Source: Spisula solida (Eukaryota; Mollusca; Bivalvia; Venerida; Mactridae). Taken from it: 64,000 nucleotides of DNA. Both the position numbers and the translations under genes were made by a program. A model generated the notes under the pieces. It had not been told where the DNA came from. It ran no database searches and saw nothing but the letters and a program-made list of their open reading frames with translations. How positions within the stretch are numbered: the stretch's first letter is position 1; the number at the start of each line of letters is the position of its first letter. Below are positions 35,501 through 50,500 of this stretch, one piece after another. The stretch lies in NCBI GenBank assembly GCA_947247005.1, contig OX365956.1, forward strand, positions 12,420,089 to 12,484,088, written 5' to 3'.

Positions 35501-38500
35501 AGATTTTGGTTTCAAGTGTCATTTTCTCTTGAAGGTCACTAACCACTAAATAAAATTGTTCTTTAGCTCAATGTAAAGTGACAATTGTCAGCCCCAGATT
35601 ATATCATGTTAAAGTCTATGGCCAGTTCACAGACCTATATCATTGAAAAGCAGCATGTTTCAGCTACAAAATAAGACCCAAAAAACAGGGGGTCATGTTT
35701 AAGATAAGAAAGATTTAGTTCGTCAAATGCAAACTAGTGGAACCTAGTGGAACCCCTGACAACAGTATCAGCCTGGTTATAAAAACATGTTTAATTGCAG
35801 TTATTGTTTATATACATTTGTCAATTTCCAGTTACAAAGCCAAGCAGAACAAGATATTCAAACAAGATCTTTTGGAAAAGCTTTCCTGGTAGCTAAATGG
35901 TATAAGTTTGACAGAAGGTAAGATTACACTCAGTGCAATTATTTATTGTTGGGTATTCCTAACATGACATCAGTGGCAACACTTCAAATTGCTGAAGTTA
36001 CGATTTCGGTCTTTGGGATCATTTGCGTCATTATAATCATAAAGATGAGGCACATCTTTCTGCAAAACACTAAAGCCATCGTGCTATCAGAAAAGCTTAT
36101 AAGAGTATTTTTATGGAAGTAAAATACTAAAGCTATTGTAGCATTGGCATAATCCAGTTATAGAAAGGTGCAAGTTGTTTTTACATTTGGAATAAATGAC
36201 ACATAAGATTTCAGCTAAAGCTTTTTCTGTAAGTTTATAATTGTAAAATATTGTAATTACTATACAGTAAAATCATGATTTTAAGACATGACAACATGCT
36301 GACACATCCATTTTAAGTTTTGGTACTAGCTCTAATATCTTCAAAGTTCCTTGACATATTGCTTTGAAACTTGGCATACTTGTTCACCATCATATAGCCC
36401 CCACCCCCTACACAGGAGTAGGTACTTCATACAGCTATCCAAGCATGGCACTGAGAAATAGTGGAGGGCACTGTTGGAGGACAGCTCTTGTTCATAACCT
36501 TTTACTCAGGTGAATGATATACTTGTAAAACTTGCCTCATTATATGGTGCTAATGATGTTTTCATAAGGGGTTGTACCACAGGTCCGTGAAAAGTGACCT
36601 AGCCAACCTATATAATACATATTTAAATATGTATATAAAGACGGTATTGGACACGTTTCATGGACCTGTGGGTTGTACAGGTGTCATACACTGTATAAAA
36701 CCATATTGTTTTACTCATAGCTTCTTGTATTAAATCTGTATTGTTTCATCCAGATTTTTGAAGCCATTGCTTACCAACAGTCGACCTAACTTGATGGAGA
36801 CATGTCCTGGTTGCTGTATGTCATTGGCTAGAATGTTAACTACACAAGAACAACTTATGGATGTAAGTCCTGCAACAATTTGACCTACTCATCCACTTCC
36901 AACACTTCCCTTTTTAACTTATACATTTTGGATCTTGTTGTTAATCCCCCGCCACAAAGTAGGAGGTGATTATAGAAATGGTCTCTGTCTGTACGTCTGT
37001 GCGTCCATCAGTAACAAAATCGTGTCCTCTCCATAACTTTTTAACGCCTGGGCCAAATTGCATGGAAGACATAGCAAATGTGTAACTAAGGTTTGGACAG
37101 AGGGATATGTTTGTGTTTATGTATTACAGAGTGATATCAATCATGATGGAGATTCAGACACAGATATGATTATAGATCACAGTGAATTATCTATTGGGGA
37201 ACACAGTGACATCAGTGCTAGTCCTTCTTTAAACTCCACTAACAATAAGGACCATACAGAGGTAAATATTTCATATAACTCATTCTGCAGTCAAGTTGAT
37301 CTATTCTTATAACAAGTTTACTTTATCGCCCAGGAAGTGATAAGATTTTGTTTGTGTTGCTCATAAGTATTTTAGATACAGTTGTCAAGTTTTTGTAGGA
37401 ATGCCAGTTAAGGTTATTTCATCGACACAGAGATCATGACGTCACTGACTTCATTAAAATTGCCCCTGGTTTGTGGTTGTGACTGTTTTTGAGGAGCTAT
37501 AATTTATGACAGACTTGTTATTGATATACCATATTTGGTGTGGTGATAGCAGAAAGATTCCGAATTATGATGGCATATTTATTATTTTCTTACTTTAACA
37601 AATGCAAACTCCAGAGCAAAAGTCTTTGTTATTTTTGAATATCCCTTATATATATAACCTTTCTAGGGAATCTTATGTTATTTTTGAACATCTCTCATAT
37701 ATAACTTTTCTATTCAACAATATAGCAGTGCATGTTTATTTGGTTTCTTAGTAATGAATGACCATGTATGATATTGGTAATGAGGGTGTAGCATGTTGCA
37801 TGGTGTGATGGAGTAAATATTTATGAAAAAAGTGCTTATTATGTTATAAAATTAACCTTTAAACCAAGTTAAGATTCATTTGAGAACATTGCCTTTAGCC
37901 TGACTTGTGACTCAGTAATTGGGGGTAAATGTACAGGCAGCTATGCCTAGTGTAACTGCTGACTTGTGACTCAATGACTGGGGGTAAATATACAGGCAGC
38001 TATGCCTAGTGTAACTGCTGACTTGTGACTCAATGATTGGGGTAAATATACAGGCAGCTATGCCTAGTGAATCAGATGACTTGTGACTCAATGATTGGGG
38101 TAAATGTACAGGCAGCTATGCCTAGTGAATCAGATGACTTGTGACTCAATGATTGGGGTAAATGTACTGGCAGCTATGCCTAGTGTAACTGCTGACTTGT
38201 GACTCAATGATTGGGGTAAATATACAGGCAGCTATGCCTAGTGAATCAGATGACTTGTGACTCAATGATTGGGGTAAATGTACAGGCAGCTATGCCTAGT
38301 GTAACTGCTGACTTGTAACTCAATGATTGGGGTAAATGTACAGGCAGCTACGCCTAGTGTAACTGCTGACTTGTGACTCAATGATTGGGGTAAATGTACA
38401 GGCAGCTATGCCTAGTGTAACTGCTGACTTGTGACTCAATGATTGGGGTAAATGTACAGGCAGCTACGCCTATTGTAACAGTTGACTTGTGACTCAATGA

Positions 38501-41500
38501 CTGGGGGTAAATATACAGGCAGCTATGCCTAGTGTAACTGCTGACTTGTGACTCAATGATTGGGGTAAATATACAGGCAGCTATGCCTAGTGAATCAGAT
38601 GACTTGTGACTTAATGATTGGGGTAAATGTACAGGCAGCTATGCCTAGTGAATCAGATGACTTGTGACTCAATGATTGGGGTAAATGTACAGGCAGCTAT
38701 GCCTAGTGTAACTGCTGACTTGTGACTCAATGATTGGGGTAAATATACAGGCAGCTATGCCTAGTGAATCAGATGACTTGTGACTCAATGATTGGGGTAA
38801 ATGTACAGGCAGCTATGCCTAGTGTAACTGCTGACTTGTGACTCAATGATTGGGGTAAATGTACAGGCAGCTATGCCTAGTGTAACTGCTGACTTGTGAC
38901 TCAATGATTGGGGTAAATGTACAGGCAGCTACGCCTATTGTAACAGTTGACTTGTGACTCAATGATTGGGGTAAATGTACAGGCAGCTATGCCTAGTGTA
39001 ACTGCTGACTTGTGACTCAATGATTGGGGTAAATATACAGGCAGCTATGCCTAGTGAATCAGATGACTTGTGACTCAATGATTGGGGTAAATGTACAGGC
39101 AGCTACGCCTAGTGTAACTGCTGACTTGTGACTCAATGATTGGGGTAAATGTACAGGCAGCTATGCCTAGTGTAACTGCTGACTTGTGACTCAATGATTG
39201 GGGTAAATATACAGGCAGCTATGCCTAGTGAATCAGATGACTTGTGACTCAATGATTGGGGTAAATGTACAGGCAGCTACGCCTAGTGTAACTGCTGACT
39301 TGTGACTCAATGATTGGGGTAAATGTACAGGCAGCTATGCCTAGTGTAACTGCTGACTTGTGACTCAATGATTGGGGTAAATGTACAGGCAGCTATGCCT
39401 AGTGTAACTGCTGACTTGTGACTCAATGATTGGGGTAAATGTACAGGCAGCTACGCCTATTGTAACAGTTGACAGGGCTCGACACTAACACTGGTCCGCT
39501 GGTCCGAGACCAGTGAAAATCCAGAAGGACCCTTGAAAATTCTTGAGGACCAGTAACTGTCCTATTTACAAATTGGGCGCTTTTGCCCTGTCGGACCAGT
39601 GGCCAAAATAGTTAGTGTCTAGGCCTGGTTGACTTGGGATAAATGTACGGTCGGCTGAAGTGGATGCATGTCTGAAAGTAGACTTAAAAATGAAACTGAA
39701 TTACTTCATATATGAACAAACTTTACGTCACAATTTCGCCCTTGTCTTCATGAAATGTTAATGAGACTGTCACTGAGTGTGAAATCGAGAGAACAAGGGT
39801 ATTATTTTCCTTGTACACTAGTTTGTGTGCACACATACTACCAATTAACACCCGATCTAACTCTGTCAAAGCATATCCCTGGAACGATCGAAATAGAGCA
39901 GTTCAGTTCGCAGTACTTTAAACTTCAGAACATTGAAGAATGGGGTGTTGGACAGAAAATTTTAATGAAGTGTAAAATTCATGACCACTATTCCTGATCA
40001 AACATGAGTGCTATAGGGCCATATTGTTCCTATTATTGTCAATTCTGTTGTTCTAATTTTGTGTACATCCATGGCGAGAAACAAAAGCACATGCATCTCA
40101 TGTTTGGTAGATTTAATTCCATTGCATCAACTTTATTGAATATGGCAATATGTTTAATTATGGTCATGTTCAATGACAACATGTATATCTTATTTCAAAA
40201 TTCAAAGTGTGAAGTTTGAAAAGTGTATTTGAGCTCTGCTCTGGTATTTCCAACCTGAGGTCAAATTTCACCTCTTTATTATTACAAGTTGATCGAATTG
40301 TGTAGTTTAAAATAATGTATAAGGTTTCCAAAAAGTTATACGTTTTCAAAATGGTCCAACTAAGTGACATGCTATGATATGATGAAAACTAGACATGAAT
40401 GTTGAAATGACTTTATTGACGTCGCGTAAACACAATAATTGTGATGACGTCATTTAATAAGCACAGATTCCGAAAATTCACACTTTTCGTTTACATTTTG
40501 TAATATTTTACCCCTGAAAGACTAATTTAGCACAATATTCTGGCAATTTATTTTTGATGCATTAAACTACAAGGTACTTAATGTACCTATCACAGTTATA
40601 AACTATCAAATAAACTAATTAATAACTTGGTAATCAACCAATTCCCAAAATTCATTGTTTCGTTTATATTTTTAAAGGTTTTGCCTCAAAATATCGCATT
40701 TGCGCAATAACATGGAAAACGATGTTTAATATCTTAAACTTCAAGTAACAGCCTACCTATCACAATGTATGATTTTCTAATAAACCCATGAATGACAAAA
40801 TGATCTTTAGATTCCAAAAATTCTTGCTTTGCTTTTATATTTTGTAAGGTTTTACCAAAAAAAGTCGACTTTCACTTGCAAGTATGGACCTAGATTTTAA
40901 GTACGTTACAAGACACACAATATTTGACATGATCCTAGAAAAATACTTGTTTTGCATTTCTTCCCAAAAAATTATCTGCTCTGTACTAAATGGGATTTTC
41001 CTAAATTGTGTTATTTATTGAAGAGGTTGGAAATCGCCTAGCGGAGCTCATTTATGCTTGTATGATAAAGGACATTATGCTACTGTACTGCATACATAGA
41101 GTACTAAGTTGGTAGATGGAAACATTATAGTCATGTATTTTGTTGTTGGCATCATGTTTTCATTTTACTGTTGCATGTGTGCATGAATGCTTTTTATTCT
41201 TTCTTTTTCTTTTGAGACTTTTGATGATGAAATTGACTTAGTTGACTATCACGACTCACTGAGTGATGAGTTTCCCCTGACACCTTGATGTTCATCTTCG
41301 TAACAATCCATGTTTCCCAGGTGATGTTTTATTTAAGCTGTTTTTTTGTGAGCTAATCTGTAAATAACAATTTGTGACTAGCATTCTTTTCTTGTGATTT
41401 TGTCATAACCCAGCTAAATCTTTGAAAAAGATTATGAGAGGTGTTGCTGGGGTATTTATGAGGCTCACAGGGAAGACTGGGTAAACCCAACTGTGTTGCC

Positions 41501-44500
41501 TCTTTAAATAAAATCTTTATTATTATTAATTATTATTTATAGCATTCAGTAATAGCTATAGTTAGTCTAGTCATAAAGTAAAGTACACTGGTGTGTAATA
41601 GCTAATGGAACACATTTTAAAAATAGCTTTAGATAATCAGGGGTGTCAATTTTCCGGATTTATCCGGAATTCTGTACTCATTATATCATACATTTTGCAA
41701 CATGCACTCATTATATCATACATTTTGCTTCATGTACTCATTATATCATACCTTTTGCAACATGTACTCATTATATCATACATTTTGCTTCATTTACTCA
41801 TTATATCATACCTTTTGCAACATGTACTCATTATATCATACATTTTGCAACATGTACTCATTATATCATACATTTTGCAACATGTACTCATTATATCATA
41901 CATTTTGCAACATGTACTCATTATATCATACATTTTGCAACATGTACTCATTATATCATACATTTTGCATCATGTACTCATTATATCATACATTTTGCAA
42001 CATGTACTCATTATATCATACATTTTGCAACATGTACTCATTATATCATACCTTTTGCAACATGTACTCATTATATCATACATTTTATCAAATAACCTGC
42101 GGTTCAGGAGTGCCATAAAGCTGTGCCGTAAATATCGTTTGGCACTCCCAGACCGTGCAATAAATATTTAAATGAGCTTAACGTGACGTTAGCCAATCCA
42201 TGCATTGATCCGTCAATGACGTCAGGATAATATCAACGTCGCCATGACCTCGCGCTAATTGTACCGCTGAATTTTGGCTGAAACTTATGCAGGGGTGTCA
42301 ATTTTCCGGCTTTATCCAGAATTTCGGATTTGTCTATCCTTGAAGAGCTATGCTTTCTGACCACAATAAAAGTTATTTGATGAAAATATCTCAAGAAATG
42401 GCAAAGTTATGGTCAATTATATCTGCTCTGAAGGATTTTCTTTAATAAAAAGTTTGAAAAACTGAGTTATATATTGTTGACGGCCTCTAGTTTGTCAAAA
42501 TTGGTCAGCCGCATATGATTTTCAGGATTTTTAATTTGGCTCTGTTGACACCCCTGAATAATACTTGCAGTTTCTTAATACAGATATTTGTTGGATTATT
42601 TTTGCCAAGAATATTTCTCTAAAATGTACTATTGTATAGATACCTTGTCATGTTTCCCGTACCTATCAGTTTGATCTTGAAGTGTTGTGGAGTATATACA
42701 CTGAGATTGTAAATATTTTAGTTTGTTATCCCAATTACTCTGGAGCCTCTGCTATTTTGTATCAGAGCATATATAGCTGCTAGACTAAAGTGGTATGTCA
42801 TAAGAAGAATGACTTTTTCAAGGTCACTGTTTCTATATATTGAAAATCAGTTTCTGCTCAAATACTTTGATAACAAATAACATATTTGATTTGAATTTGC
42901 TGTATTGGTAGTTTGTATGAAGGCGCATCTTGTGACAGAAAATAAATTGAGCTATTGGGGTCAATGTCAGTCTTACTAAAGTATGAAAACCAGTTTTCGC
43001 TCAAAACTTCAATGTGAAAAAAATGTATAGGTTGCTTATGTAATGATCTCGCTTATAATTAGGAATGAAATCAGGACTGATTGGGCCTTTTTTATTAGCT
43101 CACCTGTCACAAAGTGACAGAGTGAGCTTTTGTGATCACTCTACGTCTGTCGTTCGTCCATACGCCAACAATTGGCTTGTGTAGTCACTACAGGTCACAG
43201 TTTTGGCCAAATCTTTATGAAACTTGGTCACAATGATCATCTCCACAAAATCTAGGCCAAGTTTGATATTGGGTCATTCGGGGTCAAATATTAGGTCACA
43301 AGGACAAATTGTAGAAAACCCTTGTGTAGTCACTAGAGGTCACAATGATGGCCTTATCTTTATGAAACTTGGTCACAATAATCATCTCAACAAAATTTAG
43401 GTTACGTTTGATATAAAGTCATCTTGGGTCAAAAAGTAGGTCACATGGTCATATGAAAAAACTAGCAATAGAGGCTGAATTTTCTTAAATCGTATTCATG
43501 CATGCACTACTACAACAGGTGGGTGACGTAGGGCCCTCTTGTTTAATAATAATTCAGTTTCTCACAATGCCCCATAGGCGAGCATGGTGCCCTTCTTGTG
43601 GCACTCTTGTTTCTTTCATCACTCTTTTTGCCAATACTTCGACCATATATTTTTAACAAACATACCACTGAGTATATAGGTTAGGCTAACAATGGAATTC
43701 TAGAATTAGAAACCGAAAGGGGCAAAGCGACTATGGTTTCAAGTCCTTTAAGAAATTGTTTCACATACTCAAACAGACTTGGTGCTTACTCCACCCTTAA
43801 TAGTTAAAACCCCAATTTAAGAAACACATGGTTTACTTGTCTAGTTAAGCTCCTCCACTCTTGCTGCAAAACTTGTGTAAAATCTTGAATTTTCATTTTG
43901 GTGGTTTACTCTGTACGTCCTAATGACCCAGCTCCTCTCTGATTAAGATCAGGGGAAACTCTAGCATGCATGGAAGTATGGCTACATCGTTTTGATCCAG
44001 TTATTGAGTTGTGATTCTGGCTGTGTGCAGGTGAGCATTGTCTTGCTGCAGTATTACACCAGGGCCAGTACTTTGCACACTTGTTCACTATCATGATCGC
44101 AGTCCCTACACTGGAGTTCGTAACTTTATCAAGCATTTTGTCCAAATTATCTGCCCTTTTCAACTTAGAAGCCCCAACTTCTACACAGAAGATGGTAATG
44201 CTGCAGCTATGAAGCATTTTGTTTTGAATATATATAATGCTTATACTATCCAAGCATGGCGCTGAGAATAGTTGAGACTTGTTTATGAATGTATGTAAGA
44301 CATACTTATTTCTATATGTGTGGTTGTGTTTTTATTTCCTTACTAGGTAGAACTACATGCTGTCTAAGGTGAGATTGTGTGTGCTCTGTTGGTTTTATGT
44401 AACCATAGTAAAATTTAGTAGCTCCCTATTATCAGGATAGGTTAGAACAGCTAGTGTTATGAATCTCTTCACACATTATTATCAAACCTGACAGTGTGTA

Positions 44501-47500
44501 CAATAACATCTTAAGTCAGGTGTGGTTTTTTTTCTTAGATTCCCAGTTTTTGCTTCCACACTTTGTGTTTCACCAGTAGCCGTCCATTGTCTACATTTGC
44601 TTGTTTAGACACTTAGGGTCACAATATTGGTCAAATCTTCATACAACCAGGTCACAAAGATCATCTCAAGAAAATCTAGACAAAAACTAGGTCACGAGAT
44701 CAATCTCAGGTAGATTTTGTGTTGACAGTAGAGGTCACAATTTTGGCCTAATCTTTTTGGGTAAAAATTATCATCTCAACAAAATCTAGGTCAAGTTTGG
44801 TATTAGATCATCTGAGGTTAAAAACTAGATTATTAAGGTCAAATCATAGAAAAATCCTTGTATATGCTATAGAGGCAGGATTTTCTACTTGTTCTTCTAA
44901 TCAGTTGTTTTGTCAGATGGTTTGTCTGATGGAATATAGGTTACACGTTAAGCCAAGGAATGCACCATTAAGCCAAGGAATACACTATTAAGCCAAGGAA
45001 TGCACCATTAAGCCAAGGATTGCACCATTAAGCTAAGGAATGCAGTATTAAGCCAAGGAATGCACCATTAAGCCAAGGAATGCACCATTAAGCCAAGGAT
45101 TGCACCATTAAGCCAAGGAATGCACCATTAAGCCAAGGAATGCACCATTAAGCCAAGGAATGCACCATTAAGCCAAGGAATGCACCATTAAGTCAAGGAA
45201 TGCACCATTAAGCCAAGGAATGCACCATTAAGCCAAGGAATGCACGATTAAGCCAAGGAATGCACCATTAAGCCAAGGAATGCACCATTAAGCCAAGGAA
45301 TGCGCCATTAAGCCACCATTAAGCCAAGGAATGCACCATTAGGCTAAGGAATGCACCATTAATCCAAGGAATGCACCAAACATCTATGGAATGGGTAAAT
45401 TGGCAAGAGAACAGCTGAGTAAATTCCAATTGACTTTCACTGAAGGATATTAACTCATGAGGCAATGCCAAATACGTGCTCTAAACAGTTAAAATTGATA
45501 CATGAATGTCTATTAAATGAATAACAACCAAAACACACAATTACACATGCTGTAGCCAGACCAGATGACCAGCAATGCATGTTGTATAAATGTTTTTGAA
45601 TGGCATCCACCCTTATTTGCTCCTGTTATTTTCAGTGTGATGGATGATATTCTTGATGAATTTTGTTAAAATCTGTTTATTCAGATTTGGAATCCGTTAA
45701 TGGTTGAGTTACAAGCTGATTAACAAAAGTCCTTCTCCAAGCTCATTAATGTTCAATGATGTCTTTCTCAGAGTCAGTTGAGGAATCACCAAGCAGTATG
45801 GTTTAGGCTCTCATTAATCCTGGATTGAAAGAAAGCACTTTGACATTTTGGCATCAGATGCATAATTGCTGTGGCTTTCGTTTTGGCCTTGCCTTTATTA
45901 TTCTTGGATGGCATAATGGAGCAAAGTTGTGTTTTTTGCGATCTTATTACCTTCTCAAAAGCCATAATTATTTGATGTGGCCAGAAACAGAGTTTGACCT
46001 TTTAAAGATGTTTTGTACGCAATATTTATCCGTTTCATTTGTTACTCATACTTAAGCAGACATAACTCCGAAATTCCCAAGGCATTGAAATTGTTCGGTA
46101 AGCTAGATTGAATTGTTAATGAATGCATTACTCATACTTAAGGGGACATTTCTTGGATGTTATTTAACATTACTCATGCAGTAATATATTCTGCCCTGTG
46201 TTGAATTTATCACGGTCGAAACACTGCCTGATCTTAAGATTTAGTCCGAAGCATATGGTATTATGGACTGTAGTATGGGACAGGGAACTGTTTTAACAAA
46301 GCACTTAACGTTCAAATTTAAATTTTTAATAATTCTTTAACAACTGCACACTTGGGGACAGATATGGTTTACATGAGTTGTTAATATAATGATTATTAGT
46401 ATTGCAAATCCATTTACCACTATTTTATAGTCGTAAAATATTTATAAATAATTTAAATTTGAACATAAGTTTAATATTTCCGTAAGTACTTTGATAAAAC
46501 AGTACCCTGGGCATTAAGGTCATAAACCATACGCGAACCAAAATCGGATACACTCAAATATGTTTGCCTGGAAATGGTGATATGCCTTGACAAAATGGAA
46601 CTAGAATCATCTTAATGAGTTTAAAGGTATTATATACATGTAGTTAAATGAATGAATGTGTTTCATCTGGAATATTTGGAGATTTCGGCATATTTGACAA
46701 AGCGAAAGTAGACTAGGGTAAAACCCATATTGGATCAGTCTGCGTGTCTGTAAAAATTTGTCTGTCAACTGGCCATAGACTTTAACATGATATAATCTGG
46801 GGCTGATAATTGTCACTTTACATTGAGCTAAAGAACAATTTTATTTAGTGGTTTGTGACCTTAACTCCATACAAACGGCAGAAAGACCTGATAATGAATG
46901 TATGGTGTAGTTAATGGTGGGATATAGTACTCACAGGTTTGATAATAACTTGCTGTTAGATAATTCAATGACACAAATCTCCCTTTCACAGAGTGCTGCT
47001 TATCTACAAGTCCCAACAATAACTTGTTTCATAGTATAATCTATAGATTTTGGATGAGTCAATCAAAAACATGTAGTGTGTCAGGTTTCTTTAACAAGAG
47101 TGTGTATATTGTTTGTGCATGTTTGTAAGTGAGGAGAACTGATGATTTATGATCTCTCTATATAGATATGTCTCTAGGCCCTTTGGGCCCTCTTGTTATC
47201 GTGATTCGTAAAAACCAACAGTAAAATCTTTTAAAATCTTCTTCTCTAAAAGTAGTGGTTGGATTTCATGATGAATTCCTTGGGTGATACTTTATAGAAA
47301 TAGCTAAAAGCATTAAAATCTATAAAATTACTCTGGTTGCCATGACAACTTATTGGAAAAAAACACATGAAAAATATGGTTTTACTTGATCTTTGTGCAC
47401 AGGTGAGCGACCTAGGGCCCTATGGGCTCTCCTGTTATCTGAAAGTACAGGCTGGATTTCTTCACCAATAGATGACAATGTTCCTATATTGGTTCATTCT

Positions 47501-50500
47501 AAAAATAGCCGAATAATTGAAATCCATAAATAGCTGAATAATTGAAATCCATGCAGAACTCTGGTTTCCATGGCAACCAATATCAAGGTTCAGTTTAAAT
47601 ATGGTTCTACTTGTTCAATGTGCACAGGTGAGCGATACAGGGCCATCTTGGCTCTCTTGTTGTGGTTTTAAACGTTTTAATTGGAGAAAAAGGCAGTTAA
47701 ACACTAACTCACATACTTTTATACACATAATATCTATTAAAATAAGACATTAATAAGTACGGAGCCATATAACTGCCACCACCTAACTTTTAAGATTTCA
47801 TGAAAACTTTCGTAAAAATTATGGGATATTTCATGAAAAAATATGATTATCATGAAGACAGATAAATTATCTGAACACGCAATTCTGCTTGTTAGTGCTC
47901 TGAACTGACACCAAATAAAGATGATGCTTTCACGAAACTAAATAAGTTTTTCATGAAAGCATAAAAATGTTTCGCAAAACGTAGGTGTTTTGGTGAAAAT
48001 AATCAACTTTCGTGAAAAGTTTCCCGAAACGTAAAAATGTCTTCGTAAAAAATAATACACTTTCGTAAAAAGTAAGTTGGTTTCTTAAAAAAAATAACAG
48101 GAATGTTGTGGCAGATCAAAGCAGTAACTGGCAGTTTTTCACGTTAAGATATTTATCTTGCATTGATACTATTTTTCTGTTTTCATGAAATCCCTTGTTA
48201 ATTTCACGAAATATTTCATGAAAATTAATATTTATGTGGTGGCAGTTATATGGCTCCATAAATAAGAGAAATTGCAATGTTTATGTACACAATGTGAGTT
48301 ATGTTAACAAATGACTGACCTGATTAATCAAGTTATATCTCCTCAATATTTGTTTGTATACAAGGCTAGCAATATCATCTTGAGTGCTTTACATACTATC
48401 TCTGGTTATCATGTGCATATTAGTCCAAACTCAGTTGTACAAAGTGCATCATCTATTTGATCATGTACATAATGGTTGACACACATTTTCATGTTTTAAT
48501 TGCTGTACCAAATTGATATTTTATACTAAATGCATGTGAATCAGTTATTGTTGGGCAGCTTTTGGCATTTTATGTTTACTACTAAATGTGTGAATGCATT
48601 CAAACATACACAGTATGCATTCATGCTCCTAAATGAGTTTGTGTTTGTTTTTGTATTGCAACCTTTATTGTGCTAGAACTGTACTGGTGTATTGTTATAT
48701 AGTTGATTATTAGTGCTTGTCTCTATTTTCTATGAAATGTTATTCTATCATCTGCGGGTCTCGGTGATGACGTGACTGTATTACTTCTACAAGACATCAA
48801 ATATACGGGGGTTCTCCTTGTAAAGCATCCAACTTGGGTTCTGTGCATCTTCTTGTAAATCATACAACTTGGGTTCTGTGCATCTTCTTGTAAATCATAC
48901 AACTTGGGTTCTGTGCATCTTCTTGTAAAGCATACAACTTGGGTTCTGTGCATCTTCTTGTAAATCATACAACTTGGGTTCTGTGCATCTTCTTGTAAAG
49001 CATACAACTTGGGTTCTGTGCATCTTCTTGTAAAGCATACAACTTGGGTTCTGTGCATCTTCTTGTAAATCATACAACTTGGGTTCTGTGCATCTTCTTG
49101 TAAAGCTTACAACTTGGGTTCTGTGCATCTTCTTGTAAAGCATACAACTTGGGTTCTGTGCATCTTCTTGTAAAGCTTACAACTTGGGTTCTGTGCATCT
49201 TCTTGTAAAGCTTACAACTTGGGTACTGTGCAAAAATAGATGAATGCATTCATGTGCTCCACTTTTATTACACATACATGAAACATGAAACAAAATGATC
49301 AATTCAATAGCACCATGTAAACTCCTGCAGCAAATACTGACATAATTAACATACTGGCATAATTCAAGAATAATTATCTGAATTGTATTATTTACTAGGA
49401 TAACCCTGTATATTCATGTTTATATTCTTTTGGTAAGACCAGAGTTTTTTTATTATTTGTAACTCGGACATTTTTCAGAAAAAAATCTACAGGAGGAGGG
49501 AAAAAATAAAAACTCCCAAAATATAGCTTCCACCAGCTGTTGGTGGTAGAATAGTCAATGACGGTCCAATTTAAAGCAATCAACACTCAACAACAGTGTT
49601 AGTTTTCAAGAAAACAGCCAATTTATCTTAAGACTAGACTACAGCGAAACACTAATATAATAAAACTTATTGTTAACAAAATAATGAAAGAATAATACAA
49701 GGCTGGTCCATTTATCATCCAAACATTATATGCAATTTGGTTTTTTTCCAGTTTTTTTCAAATTTTTTTTTGAAAATGCCAAAAAATTGGGCAGGAGGGT
49801 CCGAGTAACGAAAAATAAAAGAACTCTGGCCTAAACAGTAGCTCAAAACTTAGCACAGGTATAACTCTGCATATAATGCTTATGTCAAAATATCATATAT
49901 CAGATATACTTAAGAAATAATGAATACGTAGCTATGTTTTGTTGCGTAATAAAATATAGGCACGTGTTTGGATGCGTAGTAATTAAATCACGAGTGCGTA
50001 TTCAAACGAGTGCCTATATTTTATAACACAACAAAGCACAACTCCTATTTATTATTTTGATTCTAACATCGCCAATGCTTTACCATTAATAGCACAACAA
50101 GACAGGTTGACGTCAAACTACTTTCTTTCCTAGGAACGTTACCGTCACCGTTACGTCATTTGTCATACTGTATGACGTCAAACGTGACGTCATCAATCAG
50201 CTATATTTTATCGCGGTAATAAAATATGGTAAGCTCAATATACGCAAAGAAGGCAAATCTCACGTGCTATGTTAGAATTAGTGCTTTATTGACTGTAGCA
50301 CTTTAAGTAGCATGGCAAGGTATACTTTCCTTTTGTTTGTCCAGTGGATATGTACAAAAAATGAAAAAAATCTCCTCCTGATATTTTTTATTGAAGAAAC
50401 TTCAATTGAAAAAGTGCCCTTATCATGGTTGATAAATTGATTTAGATGACACTGCATGTTCTTAATTATTGCTAGACACCTTTAAATTAACTTTTCAATG

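Noticed and set aside
41605..42171. 188-codon ORF
   Set aside because: The same 30-bp minisatellite as at 22.8 kb plus a MITE end.
45825..46055. 76-codon ORF
   Set aside because: No recognised motif, no repeat partner and no splice logic linking it to the exchanger.
48723..49143. Minus-strand ORFs with repeated MHRTQV
   Set aside because: A 35-bp minisatellite; frames rotate through the array.
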